A stretch of 64,000 bases of DNA from Lineus longissimus (GCF_910592395.1 NC_088321.1:16120001-16184000); one strand, 5' to 3'; positions 11,314 to 24,148 are shown, counted from the stretch's first letter. The notes: generated by a model not told the origin, from the letters alone. Program-made: numbers and translations.

Positions 11314-14300
11314 ATGGATTACAAAGAAGACATAAACTCTGACATTACCATGGAAACGGACACAATGCCACCGGAAGGGGCCACGCCCGTTGAAGGGGAA
11401 TCGGGCGGAGTTGTTGATAATGTGAACAGTTTGAATAATGTAAGTAGTCAGGTGAAGAAGATGAGCCACTACTGTTGAGAGGTGGTTGTTCATTTCGCAA
11501 AAGTTTGTTTTTGGCGTTGGTCTTCAGTCAAGATGTCTAGCGGTGACTGGGATATGCAATGGTAGACCCTCACATCAAATCGAATATCGTTAATTGTGAG
11601 TCTCCAAATTTTCTGACATTCCTCCTGCAACCTGGTTGGTCTTTATAGGAAAATACCTGCCATATACCAAACCCCTTTATGCTGAATCAAGATGGCGGAC
11701 AACATCTAGACAGTACCGTCGTAGGCCGTTGCATCAAAAATCATCGTTTCGAGTCCCTCAGTTTCAGAGTGTGGCGTTTCAGAGCCCAGAATCCTGACAT
11801 TCCCTACACAACCCGTCTGAGCCCGACCAACACATGCCACCCATACCAAACCCCTTGATTCAAGATGTCGACCATGCCTCAGACACTGCTGTCGTATTGC
11901 CTATTAATCAAATGATTGATTAATTGTCATTTCTGTTGACTAATTGATTAATCTATTGATTAATTGATAATGTTATTGATTTCTGATTGAGCTGTTAATG
12001 AGGTCAGAAACCTTGACCCCTTTATGTGTAGAAGTCAACACTTGGAATGTGTGATGGATGAAGATCTGCGAGCATACATAGGCCCTTTTACCAGGAAGTA
12101 GAAAAAACTTGTCCAAAAAATTTCCCCAAAAACATCCCCGTCTTCAAACAAGGAAGTCTATCTTTGTGACTCATAGGTTTATTTATTGAATCAGAGGTAA
12201 CAAGTAGTTAAAAGCGCAAATAAAATGTTTTTATTCATTGAGTGACTGGTGATATTGTTTTGAACTTTCACGTAGATCATGGCCGTGCGCTACCGGGTAA
12301 CTTTTTAAAAGTATTTCAACTTTATCGTGAAAGAAACCTCTTGACATGAAATCAAGTAGGCCTACTTGTGCTGGAATGAGTCAACAATCATAGTGAGAGT
12401 TCCACCAAAGAGGGGACCAAAGAAAGTGTATTACTATCAAATTCAAAACAATAAAACACATCTTCTTGGTTGTATTTGCCAAAGTGAGATATTTATTCTG
12501 TATGAAGTGATTGTGTGTGTTCATGTCCCAGGTTCATGTACAGGCCTCCGGGCCTATGAAAATAGCAGGCCTGGTACTACCTGGGGATATTTTGAGATAG
12601 TGCATAGGTAAGGCCTGTAAAACACATATCATGGAGTTGGTATCACACTGGGTGAAGATTACACTGTAGGTCTGGTTAATGAAGTGACAGTATATCACAT
12701 TATTAGACAGGGACAGCTTAACAGATAGCAATATAGGCCTAGTTATATCATTTTGACAGGTCTCACTTCTGCTTGATGTACAAGTTCTGTGTGTTACATA
12801 AACTCTGCAATTAAAAGTTCATTTTACACTTCGAGATTTTGAAAAATAAGCGTGGTGAAAATTTAGTGGATTACAGTTGCCTGTCTGGCAAATGGCTGTC
12901 AGAAAACTGTGGAGATCGTTCCCTCTAAGTGGTATACCAGTCTTTTGATTACAAGTAACTCAACAATGGGCATGTGAAGTTCTACATCATACTTGTCCTG
13001 GGTCGGTACTGAAACAAATCTGAAGGAGAAAACAATCTTTAGAACAAATGCCAAACTTTGCACGAAAGCGTATTATTAGTTTGAACTTGATTTGGCCTCG
13101 GTGCAATATTCCCAAGGCCTACGGAATATATGAATACACAATCATCTTTCCAATCCAAACAAACAGTAAATTATGTGCATTATGGTATAATGATAACAGT
13201 ATATATTTTCCTGTTTCTGCAGGCAAATTTCCCATATTGATATATATCATGTACCTATTCTGAGCTGCTGAACTGGAACAAGTTGGTGGCCTGAGGATGT
13301 GTCATTATTCTGAGTCTTGAGAGGAACACGCCAAGAAATGAAAAATGTTTTATCCAAAGAAAGGAGTAATAATCATAATCTTCATTATATTTTCAGAATG
13401 AGCAGAGAATGAAGGAGGGAGGAAGTTTGACAGGCGTTGATGATGACCTCCAAGCATCGTCAACACCAATCAAAGCTCCAGACGTCGTCCATGACACTGA
13501 GGGCTCAGATGGAGAGGACAATAATAACGAATCGAAGAAGTGTAAGTGTCTGGTTTCCTCCTATTGATTCATTAAACTGCCCTGAGGATGTAAGTAAGGG
13601 TCCATGACACGGATCAAATAGGACGCAGGGCTCCGGCCAAGGGCCTAAAGGTGCAAGTATGCTTGCTTATAAACAAAGATGTGGCCGTGACTTCCTCATC
13701 ATGTTACAAAGTCTGGCAGTGGCGGCCATCTTTGGGACTAAATGTACAAACAAAGGCAGTAAAGTGCTCTGCCCAAGGACATCAAGCAGCAGGTATGCTT
13801 GCCGATGTAACTCTCCATCATGGTACAAAGTCTGGCAGTTTACCCCAGACTCAGTTGCTATTTGGGTCAAATTTAGGCCTAGTCCAAGGTATGTCAGTGT
13901 AGATAATTTCAAAACTCAACATAAAACACAGTGTGCTATGGTTTCTATCGCTGGCTAGGAGTATCACTTCCCATGGGAGGAGCTGAGCTATAGTCCATCA
14001 CAGGTAACGTCATCTTGATGCCCAAGACTGACAAAGAGGGAGCCTGGGTGCAAGAAGAACAAGTTTCACACCATCCTCATGTATTTCAGAGGTGGATCCA
14101 GGAGCCAGACAAAGGGAGCATGCACTGCATTTCTTATCAACTTCCCCTTGTGCTCCAAAATTTCATGGTCAATCACGCTTTCCTCTGATCTTTCATCTTT
14201 CATTTTCCAGTCTCACGTCCGTCGACGTTAGAAACCAGTGGCAGCTTCCGACGAAAGATCCGCGTCAAAAACATGGAGGAGTTGGATTTTAGGAACGAGC

Positions 14301-17300
14301 GGTTCCCGTCATTTGGTGAGGCTGATGCTATGTCAAATGACAACGTAGATTTGGATAAGACGTTTGATCCGGATGATATTCAGACTCCGGACGAGTTGGA
14401 TACGCCGGACTTAGAGGCGTTGGGTGTGACTGATTCAGAGTTTGAAGGTAAGTGAACAAGTAGTAGAGGATCCTGTGATCCCTATTTCAGGCCCTTATTG
14501 TTGTCAACATGTTCATCAGGCCAAAGCCAGCTTTACTGATCAGAGCCAGACTTACAAACAGGAAATGAGAAGGTTCATTTTCACCGCTAGAGAAAATGTC
14601 AAAAGTAGGTTAAATCGTTGGTCTTCTGAAATCCCCTTCAGGTGAATCAACACAGTTTATTTTAAACAATACTTAATCAGCTTATGATATCGTTATTTTT
14701 CAGATGATGATGAATCTACGACACCAGAGGGCGACTCTGACAACGCCATCGAACCTATCCCAGAATACACCGCAACTGAAGAATTCCAAGAATCGCGGAA
14801 TTGGCGGAAAGTCACAATCGCCGAAAAAACGTATAAGATCGACATGAAAGTCATCGAACCGTATAAAAAGGTGCTGTCTCATGGAGGTAAGTAAGGATGT
14901 GTCCAGTAGGGGGCACCACCTCTGGTATAGCAGTCAGTATGGACACATGACGTACTGACTGATGGCTTCAAGAAATGCAGTGTACTTGCACCAGATGTCA
15001 CAAGCCTGGCTCTGTTGTGTTTCTAATGCCGTCTGCCATTTTGTCATGCAAAACAGGAAAAACAAAAAATAATTTCTAATTCTCTGTTCCCAAGCCGACC
15101 CAGGACTGGGTCAGTCTATCAAATCAATAGTTAATGAGAATAGCGCGAAAATAATTAGCTAACCGCGAAGTTGCATGCTACTATATAATATACTAACCAG
15201 TTTCTATTTGTTTACAGGTCACTATGGTAACGGACTGAATGCAATCATCATCTTCGCCTCGTGTTATTTACCAGACAAGGGTCGGACTGATTATAATTAC
15301 GTAATGGACAATCTCTTCTTGTAAGTGCAGAGCTGTGTTTGGTCCGTTGTCATACTGTTAATGATCTCAACCTATGATTCGGACTTGGCTAGCTATGGAG
15401 TTCATGCATAGCAAAAACTAATAGCTTAAAAACACGTCACTTGAGATTAATGGGTTTTCGAAGTAATGGGTGATGTGTGTAGGCAAAAGTTTGCAATGAT
15501 GGAAGTTATCTGGCGTAGATTCAATGATGATCAACCTCGGTCGCAGGTGATATGATGAAAACCTTCGCCCATGTTTAAGGCCATTGGGAGTCTCGCTTCA
15601 AACTTGCTAATTGGTTTCACAATACTTAAATTTCTAATACTTCAAATTTCAGATATGTGATCAGTACGCTAGAACTGCTCGTTGCCGAGGACTACATGAT
15701 AGTTTACTTCCACGGGTCGACGCCAAGGACGCGCATGCCCACGATCGGGTGGATGCGACGGTGCTATCAAATCATTGACAGAAGGTACGCCCAGAGCAGA
15801 CGTCACAGCAGACGTCAGTGTCAAGATGCGTTTCCTCAAAGAATTTCAGAGAGTTGTTGAGGAAAAGTTGTTGTTGGTAGTCTGGGCTTGATGTATGATA
15901 TGAGCTGTCAAACAACCATAGTCATGGTTGGTCATCCATTGTGGAGGAAAAGGTGGCAACTATCAGACCGTGTTTTGAGGTCTTGTGCTTATAAAGCCCT
16001 TTCTGGTTGGTGATTGTTTATCAGAACCTAAAAAATTAACCTTATTGTAAAAATGTTGCATTCATAAACTATAACAAAAGTTCCTTTTAAAGACTCTCAT
16101 TCTACACACACTCTCCAGTGCAGAGCAGAACCTGAACTGTGCCCCCAGACCAGTTGAATCCAGTCCAAAATGTTTGGCAAGTCATGTGACCCAAGCTCCT
16201 TCATTCTCCTGCCTTGTCTAATCTGATGTGTTTTGTCTTGGGTGGCTGACTTGTAAGGCTTTTCATTGTCTTGGATAAAACCTAGTAGAGATTAATCCAT
16301 ACAGTGCATTTCACTTGCTATTAAGAACAGTTATCCACAGACCAATGCTTTTCATACAACCATATAGGATTTGTATTGTATGTTTGGGGAGAGGGGCTGG
16401 CTGAATGTGTGCAGTTGCAATACAAATCTCTTGGCAGAATAAAGTGCCTCCAAAAACTTACTAAAAAAGAGTTTACGAGAAGAAAGGCTGGTTGCACCAC
16501 ACCTCCCAAATGAATGCAAGTTGGTGATGATCACAGGTGCATGAACTTATACCACAAACATCTACATTACTTCTTCGTTCCAGACTTCGAAAGAACCTGA
16601 AAGGCCTCCTCCTGGTTCATCCGACATTCTGGTTAAAGACGGTCATCCTGATGACACGGCCTTTCATCAGCACCAAGTTCAGCTCAAAGGTCAAGTTCAT
16701 CCATTCCCTGAAGGAGCTAGGTCAGGCCATACCCATGGAGTATGTTTTCGTACCTGACCAAGTCAAAAGGTAACTATATTCTGCTCCTGAAATGTCATCT
16801 GTTTATATTTCCTTTTTTCTTGAAGATGACAGATTGTTGTCAAAAACATTTCAACAAAAGTTGTTTATTTTAGGTGTCCAAACAACATTGATTCAATAGT
16901 TTCATGTGATGTCAAACTATCGAGGTCAAAGTTTAGACTCTTCAAACATTTTCATATTTTTTTTGTCAATTTTTCAAATAATAATTTTGTTAATAAACGA
17001 TAATCACTTAAAGGTACGATGCCCTCATGAGAAAACAGCGGGCTATTTCATCCTCCGCATCCTCTCCTGCCACGCCTGTGTCGTCACGGTAACGACATAT
17101 CACCATGGCAACCGGCAGCCATGTTGGAGGTAAACACCCAGTTGAATATCTGCATGTTGTAGTCATATGCCTGCATGCTTTAATAACCGTGCTATCTAAC
17201 ATGTGGCTTATAGTTTCTGTTCTAACTGTTTAACCTGAATGAAATTCTGTTATTTTTATGTTGTTATATGCTACCCTAGTCATACCTTCAGGAACAAATA

Positions 17301-18012
17301 CTATTAACATTTTATGTTGCCATGGAAACTGTGCTTTGCTTGTTCCAAATATTGTTGTAGACAGTTACTTTTTAATGCCTGCTTTTCTATCACTAATATT
17401 TTTCATTGCTTTTCTGTCTGAAAAGTGTAACAAACACTAACATTTCTTTGTTGCTATGGTGATTTTAGTTGCTGTCATGGTAACTCCGCTTATCTAACCT
17501 GTAAATGGCTGTCGCAGTGCGTTTCAGGGATTAAATGCAACTCGGCTCATCTCCTGGTGAAGAAATGAATCAATCAGCAAGAAGCTTTTATCGTTAAAAT
17601 GTAAAAAGATAGCGCTATGATAACCTCATCTGAAGTTTGTAACTTTTATGACATCTTAACTGACACCTCAGTAGAGAAAGCAGGTCTTGGGCGATGACTT
17701 TGAAAGATGTGATTGCATTTTATTGAGAAAGTCTTCAATTGAAAATCTTTTGCTTTCAAATAAATGGTTTCCTTCTTTTCCAGCGCTGATGAGAAAATCG
17801 AGAACAAAAAACTGAAAAAATCCAGACGTGGCAAAAATGCGCCACCTTGTGATAATTTCGAGAACTCTCAGGACAATCATGGTTTTGGCGACATGGCCCT
17901 GAAAAAGGACAAAAATCGTATGATGTCGCTCGATGGGAATGCGCCGCGGTTTAGTAGGAAAGGATCAAGCGTACCGAGTTTGGGTCAGAAACGTGGGAGC
18001 GTGCCATGGTGA
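11314..18012 (+). CDS. BNIP2: BNIP2/caytaxin-family protein with BCH (CRAL-TRIO-like) domain
   Basis: Exons: 11314-11439, 13397-13541, 14211-14447, 14704-14886, 15218-15320, 15653-15784, 16584-16769, optional 17014-17088, and 17784-18012. All phases agree. Without the optional exon the product is 446 residues, with it 471. The first 200 or so residues are acidic and disordered. The BCH domain (about residues 215-370) starts at [13 protein letters not shown] and contains the family blocks [51 protein letters not shown] and [12 protein letters not shown]. The family binds small GTPase regulators and lipids and acts as a scaffold in cell-shape and neuronal signalling. The C-terminal tail is basic and Ser-rich. 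The ATG at 11314 has an acaATGG context. Which vertebrate paralogue (BNIP2, BNIPL, ATCAY or PRUNE2) is closest cannot be settled here. Confidence 0.88.
11905..11990. repeat. AT-rich cluster of ATTGATTAAT-like motifs in BNIP2 intron 1
   Basis: About 85 bases carry five or more overlapping variants of TTGATTAAT. It may be simple low-complexity DNA. Such motifs also resemble homeodomain binding sites. The rest of intron 1 (11440-13396) shows two diverged copies of an ATACCAAACCCCTT segment (near 11660-11720 and 11845-11880) and no exon. Confidence 0.35.
17014..17092 (+). CDS. BNIP2: Optional BNIP2 exon: cassette or terminal, with stop across its donor
   Basis: The exon begins in phase 2 with GTACGATGCC, giving [12 protein letters not shown] and then a Ser-rich tail. 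Its donor at 17089 (CACG|GTAACG) is also phase 2, so the 75-base exon 17014-17088 can be included or skipped without changing frame. If the intron is kept, the frame meets TAA at 17090-17092, giving a 396-residue form. Both endings are predicted from splice signals and phase only. Confidence 0.5.
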
Positions 18013-20460
18013 GGAGAGGTTCCAAGGATGTTGTTGGGTTATTGGATGAGGTGGATTGAACGACAGGACAGGATCTGTTGTGATGATCATCAGTCTCTTT
18101 AGGCATTCGCAACGTTGCCATGGATATATCAGTGTCTGGTGAATGCAAAGTCAAAAATGAGATCTCTTGAGACAAGGGAACTTGTTATACTGAAAGAAAT
18201 TGTACAAGCTTTGACTGTACTGGATGACGTGAGACCCAAGACTTTGTTATATCGAAGTGAATTGTACAGTTTGACTGTATTTGTATATGTTGACATGAAG
18301 TAGAATTTGGAGGCCTTAAACAGTTAGCTGTTGAAATGGTTGTGCAACCTGTGAAAAAAGAAGGATTTGTTGAAATGTAAGTTAATTAGAAACTGGAGGA
18401 CCGGTCGGCAGCAGTAGTCAGCGGTTCAACTCACAATAGGTTTCAGCCCATGTCTAACCCAAAACCTCCAATAGTAAAGGGAAGTACAAAAACTACTCCT
18501 TATGATGTAAATATTTCAAACAAGGTGCTTCATTCTCAAGTAATAAAGAGGCAATTCCTCCCACACTATTCCTGCCAAGAATTATAGATTCAAAATGAAT
18601 TTCAAAACATTCTTTTTATGGCAAAATGTATTTTCAGATGTAACCATTTCAAAGTTAGATTCAGTTTCTGCCAAGTTTGTTGTCAATTTTGAATCAAAGT
18701 TAAAAGTTTGTGTGGATTGCTTTCTTACTGTAAGCAATGGCGTATTCTGTAGGGAAAGGCGTACACCTGTCACTCCAGCAGTCTCACCAGTTTGGCAAAG
18801 ACGTACCTCTGAGCTCAGGCTATGAATGGATTGCAACGCCGAATCATTTCTTTACCTTTTGTTGTAAGTCGACGTGTACATAAGACAACGTGAAAATGTT
18901 ATGTAAAAAGTGCACCAATCTATTTTTGTAGTGTGGATTTTGTAAACAGGTATGATATATGTTCTAGTTTATTCCAGACATTTATGGCATCAGCAATGAA
19001 ATATTAGATAAATTCAGATGTTGATTTGAGGTGATTTTTTTCTCTAGTTCAGTCATCAAGTCAGGTTATTGTGGGTTTTTTGTTACTGAAAATCACTTAA
19101 AGGTAAACAATGTTGAGAGATTTGATTTTTGCCCATGAGTGAGAACACTATTTTCTTGGTAGAAGCCGGTATATTCTGGTTTGGTTTGCAGAAAAATGAT
19201 GATTTGTACCGAACATTGTTCGCCTTTAATTGATGTCAGTGTGTTTTTGAACTGATAATTTGTTGACAGGAATGACACACTTTGTGTAGACTCTACCATT
19301 GACTTGTATGAATCCAGGGTGAACCTGATTATGTTGCCCTAGAGTTAGTTCTGAACGTTTTGTTGTTTTGTACTCTATAAAAATCTGTTTGCATAAATTG
19401 TAGTTTTTGTACAAATTGTTTTGCCCAAGAACCTAATCTTCCATCTTGAATATGGTTGCCTGGCAATAGTTGCTTGGCAACAGTGTTGGCTGTTTGTAGT
19501 TGCTATGGATACATGATAACTTATTGTTTGTTTGTTGATTGCTTTTGTGTTGTAGTGCAATTTGGTGTAAATTTTGATGATATGTTGGTTAATGATGTGA
19601 TTGATCAGAATAGTAATGAAGGGGTCGCCCATTTGGGGAAATCGTGGGAATGATGCATCCTGGGATGTTGCCTGGTTTCACTTCTGTATTGTGCAAGAAA
19701 TATGCGAGAGAAATGTAATTGGTACGTCATGACATTTGATGATCCGAGAGGATTTTGTAACGTGGGTGCTCATTGGATGAACTGATCGTACGCGGTACCC
19801 GTGGGCAAGATTAGATATTGTACATACTTAATCTTTTGTTAGAATGAGTAACCATAGTTACAGATATGTGATTAACTAGACATTCCACTTGAGTATAGCT
19901 TGTCTTAAGCGCCCCACAGGCAGCTTAGATATCAGGGTGACCTGTGAGCATGATCTCATGCAACAAAGATCACTTGTTTGTATTGGTCATCACTGTCACC
20001 TGTGACAAGAGTCAGTGATGACAGAGACCTCTGATCAATATCATACCCAGTGATTAACGGTGTTACATCAGAACGTGTTTTCAAACATCTCATCAACTGT
20101 TTGTGTTCACTTTGCCCCCTAACCAAGAACTGTTTAACGACGTACTGATTTGTCTGCAGTAATTCACAGTTAGATGTTGGTTTCTCCTCCTCTGACTAAT
20201 AGGGTAAGACTCGTCACAAGTCGAGCTCGGAGTCATCTGTTGATTGTCTGTGATTTCCTTATACAGTTGGTTACTTGTACATCTATTTCATCCCACAATA
20301 TCATTATAGATAATAAACAGTTGTCGTAGTGCCCTTAGTGGTAAAGAGTGACATGACTTTTCGACCTTGACCTGTGACTATTGTACAGACGTTATTGCGT
20401 AAGAGATTGTATATATTTGTGATTGTTGAAATAAATGAAATCTCTAGAATTGTTTGTTTC
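18013..20460 (+). other. Predicted long 3' UTR of the BNIP2-like gene
   Basis: After the TGA at 18012 no coding exon is supported on either strand until the next gene. An AATAAA signal lies at 20430-20435, followed by a T/G-rich stretch, so the transcript may carry a 3' UTR of about 2.4 kb. Earlier cryptic signals could shorten it. Confidence 0.5.
20430..20435 (+). terminator. Polyadenylation signal AATAAA, BNIP2-like gene
   Basis: A canonical AATAAA is followed within about 20 bases by TTGTTTGTTT. It is the first convincing plus-strand signal after the stop codon. Confidence 0.5.
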
Positions 20461-21794
20461 ATTCATTATTTGCCAGCTCTTGGACTAGTTCCCAGGACAG
20501 GCGAATGTACCCAAGCCCTCTTTTTGTCAGGTGATGTAGACAGATGATGAAATTATGTCAACTTTCTGATGTCAACATCCTTGGCGACGTAGTAGTGTGA
20601 ATTATTGCTGGGCTGGCGTAAATGATGAAGTTCCCAGGTAAAGGGGCAACGGATGAACATATTTCACCCGGCGAGTTCAATCCCCAGGCCCTCAAGAGCT
20701 TGTTGAACGGGTTTCGGACACGATCTCGGGCCTCGTGTGTCAAACTGCTGCTGGACAGGCATTATGATGGCCACTCGGGCAAAACTCGTAAACATCTGAA
20801 AGTTTACACAGTTAACATTGTTCGAATGTATTTCGTGATACATCCAAGGACCCCCTCTGCACAGGAACTCTTGAGCACACACTGGATCGGGGGACTGTCG
20901 TCGGAAGGTAGACCAACTACCAACAGAGACGTAGGGAGGAAGAAGTCGTAGAGAACCCAGCACCTCTCGGACCAGGACAGACCAGTAAGTAACTCCAGGT
21001 ACCAGGGTAAGCATCAATCAAAACACAACAAATCTACTATGTGTAAATATAAATTTATTGCAGAAATATGCCTGCTTTACTATCACTGTAAACTCACACA
21101 GGTGCTGTCAAGACTTAAGTGGCAGCACAAGTTGTGGCATCTACTGAGTCGACATGTTTAAGCTTGCTGTTCTGCATAGGCCTATTGCAGCTCATTGGGC
21201 CTTTGGTACAGGCACTGGCTTAAACACGTCGGCACAGTATCAGTACAAGAAGTTACATGTAGTGCGTGCAGTCAATTAGGAAGTTGTGACTGCTCCTGAC
21301 TGATTTTACAGCATCATTACATTAACAAAAGCACAAAGAGCATGCATCTCATTAATATGGAATGTGTTAGGATACAGGGTGAACCAAATATCCCAAGAAA
21401 ATGTCCAACATGTTCGCCCTATGATATGGTTAAAATCTATCAGCAGTATTGGAGAACCACAGCATGGTTTGTCTCCCAGTTTAAAGTGGCTGATGGCTTG
21501 AGATCACACAAGGAAGTGCAGTAAAAGTTGCATATGTCGGTCTTTACTGGATAAGTACTGATATCGCGATGGAAGACTGGTCAGTTTTTGTGAATATCCA
21601 ATTGCAGTTCCATATATAGTTGGATTATTACATGAAAGGTGATTACAGGCCAGTCAAGAAAGACCACATTATTTCCCTCCAACAGCCAACTGAAGAACTA
21701 GTCCTGATTATTGCTTTGAAATCCTTTCCTATTGAAATGAACATAATACAGAATGAGATTCAGTGAAAACTTATGACGCATGAATTTGCCGTCA
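20461..21794. other. Gap between convergent BNIP2-like and CALML4-like genes
   Basis: No exon is supported. Overlapping open frames on both strands at 20622-21017 have no recognisable domain. A second minus-strand AATAAA lies at 21054-21059. Confidence 0.35.
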
Positions 21795-21800
21795 TTTATT
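21795..21800 (-). terminator. Polyadenylation signal AATAAA (minus), CALML4-like gene
   Basis: The plus strand reads TTTATT, which is AATAAA on the minus strand, about 73 bases after the TAG stop of the CALML4-like gene. Confidence 0.5.
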
Positions 21801-21872
21801 CTTGTGATCCTTGATATGAACTTTGACATTGTCTCTGATATTGATCAGGAAAGCACATCACCTCTCAACAGT

Positions 21873-23272
21873 CTAGTAATCTGGAACAGGCATCAACATG
21901 GACTTCACAAACTCGTTGTAGCGTATTTGACCAGAACCAGAAACGTTTGCCTCCTTCAACATCGAGTCCACTGAAATGGAAAATATTTTGGATGAATTTT
22001 TGTGAATTTCCAGTGAATTATAATAACTATAATTCTTCTTTTGCACTTGCATTTTGCATGCTTGCAAAAACTCATTTGAAGTAGCAGCCACCTTAGTGGA
22101 GACCATTCTGCTAACGTCACCCTCTCTATTGAGGACACCTGATTTGGTCATTCCCATTCAATTTGACCTCTGTCATCAGGACACCTCACAATTAAGGACA
22201 CCATCTATCAGGGTTTCCCAAGGGTTTCTGTAATAGAGAGGTAACTCACCTTCTCTTTTAGATAATTTTTCCCCAAAGCTCATGAGAATATGTCGCAGAT
22301 CCTTTGCCGATATGTAACCCCGATTTTCTCTGTCTGTTGCCCTGAATGCCGCCAGCATCTCGTCCTGACATTTCTCCACTTTAGAATGTTCATATAAAAC
22401 GTCGAGGAAGATTGCAAACTCGATCTTGCCATCTGAAAGTAACAATCTAATCTTGAGTGGCTTAGTGGTTAGCTGCTCAAAACCAAGGGGTCACAAGTTC
22501 GATTGTGAGCAAGACATCTGGAAAAGGTCTTGCTTTTCTTGAGTTTGGTTTCATGGTTTTTTCGGTCATTCTGTCACTCCTCCGAAAAGCTAATTCAATG
22601 GACCTTTTCAACAAAGACAAACCAGGGCTGAAACAAAACAAATGCGCTCACTCAGAACACGTTGCTTAGGACAATGTCATAAGCAACTGTGACCCTGCTT
22701 TCTTTCCAGGTGAACACATGACTGGTCAGCGCCCAAACATACTTCTTCGTAAAGGTCCATACGCGAGCAATAGACCTTTAAAGCCTTCTCTTTACCTCGC
22801 TGATGTTTCTTGAAATACTTGGTGACTTCTGAGCTTGTTGGATTGAATCCCAGAGACCTCATGATGAGCGAGAGTTCATCGTCCCGGACGATTGTCCCCC
22901 TCCTCGCATACAGGAAGAAACACTCCTTGAACTCTGAAAAGATGAAAAAACTTAATGAGCTATCCAACCTCGGCGCGACCACATTCAAAAGATGCAGTGC
23001 AGTATTGCCTTCAGTGCAAGTGTAAAATCCTAGATAGGCCCTATGCCAGGGCTAAGCAAATTTGTCCTGCTGTACAAATCAGGGTGTGTCAAGGTTTGAT
23101 CTCAATTTTCTTCCTTAAAATCCAAATCTACCTACCATCAATATCAGTTTCTTTGAAGTGCCTAGCCTGAAATTACAGAAAAACATGAAATTAAGAAATA
23201 TCGATCAGAAATGTGACATTTATTGACCAAAATATTGCAGAATTTTGGAAATATTTGACAACAACTCACCAT
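21873..23272 (-). CDS. CALML4: Calmodulin-like protein 4 (CALML4-like), EF-hand light chain
   Basis: Five exons in transcript order: 23272-23270 (only the ATG), 23166-23136, 22933-22796, 22432-22250 and 21970-21873. After the phase-0 join behind the ATG, the remaining junctions are phase 1, and the total is 150 residues. The protein runs from MARHFKETDIDEFKECFFLY to PVPDY, with four EF-hand positions. It matches the known length of about 153 residues and the CALML4 landmarks (EFKECF, SLGFNPTSSEVTKY, SFGEKLSKRE, YNEFVKSM). Loops 1 and 2 are shortened by one and about three residues, and loop 4 lacks the first acid, so calcium binding is doubtful. In vertebrates CALML4 is a myosin light chain in brush-border and stereocilia adhesion complexes; the same role here is inference. 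The ORF-level start is unusual because ATG is directly followed by the donor GTGAGT. Confidence 0.85.
22450..22620 (+). mobile_element. tRNA-derived SINE-like copy in CALML4-like intron 3
   Basis: A-box-like TGGCTTAGTGGTTAG at 22458-22472 and B-box-like AAGTTCGATTG at 22495-22505 are spaced as in tRNA promoters. A non-tRNA body follows. It lies antisense in the intron between exons 3 and 4. The 3' boundary is approximate. Confidence 0.45.
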
Positions 23273-23463
23273 TTTGTTTTTTTTCTGCTGAACAAAAAAC
23301 TAAATCAAAATAATAAATTAATTGCTGTTGAAATTCATTTTGCTATGAATTAAAGATAAAAATATGCTTTGACAAATGATTTCTTCAAATTATTTTTGAA
23401 ATTGAACTGTCTAAATTTTTTAAATTATTATTGACAAATGATATGAAAGTACATATTCACGAT

Positions 23464-23979
23464 CATTCTCCAAGCGTCGTCAATGGTGATTACTATTGCT
23501 AGACATTACTTATTGTCGCCAAGACTCACTTGACCTACTGACTCTGTTCACTGTCCATTCTCCAAGCGTCGTCAACGGTGAATATTACCGCCAAGACTTA
23601 CTTGACTTACTGACTCTGTTCACTGTCCATTCTCCAAGCGTCGTCAACGGTGAATATTGCCGCCAAGACTTACTTGACTTACTGACTCTGTTCACTGTCC
23701 ATTCTCCAAGCGTCGTCAACGGTGAATATTGCCGCCAAGACTCACTTGACTTACTGACTCTGTTCACTGTCCATTCTCCAAGCGTCGTCAACGGTGAATA
23801 TTACCGCCAAGACTCACTTGACTTACTGACTCTGTTCACTGTCCATTCTCCAAGCGTCGTCAACGGTGAATATTGCCGGCAAGACTCACTTGACTTACTG
23901 ACTCTGTTCACTGTCCATTCTCCAAGCGTCGTCAACGGTGAATATTACCGCCAAGACTTACTTGACTTACTGACTCTGT
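23464..23979. repeat. 72-bp tandem repeat upstream of the CALML4-like gene
   Basis: About seven copies of a 72-bp unit share the core ccattctccaagcgtcgtc; the first interval is longer (93 bp) because of extra bases. A diverged outlier lies at 24077-24141. Because 72 is a multiple of 3, the plus strand reads as a 24-residue repeat over 161 codons, but this follows from the period and is not evidence of a gene. The array starts about 190 bases upstream of the CALML4-like start codon. Confidence 0.85.
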
Positions 23980-24148
23980 AAGAATTTCAACGGGTGTATG
24001 TAAAATTCACAGGGCCCGGCGACCGGAAGATTGGGTTGGTCCTCAGCGCCACCACGCGGGGCCTAATGGAACCCGTCCATTCTCCAAGCGTTGTCAATGG
24101 TGAGGATTGCCCCCAGGGCTCACTTGACCTACTGACTCTGTGAGACAA

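Noticed and set aside
20622-21017. Overlapping frames of 109 (plus) and 117 (minus) codons
   Set aside because: Each is the shadow of the other and neither shows a known motif; the region lies between two convergent 3' ends.
23496-23981. 161-codon frame with a 24-residue repeat that looks like a repeat protein
   Set aside because: A 72-bp tandem repeat with no stop gives this automatically. There is no start context, domain or splice support.
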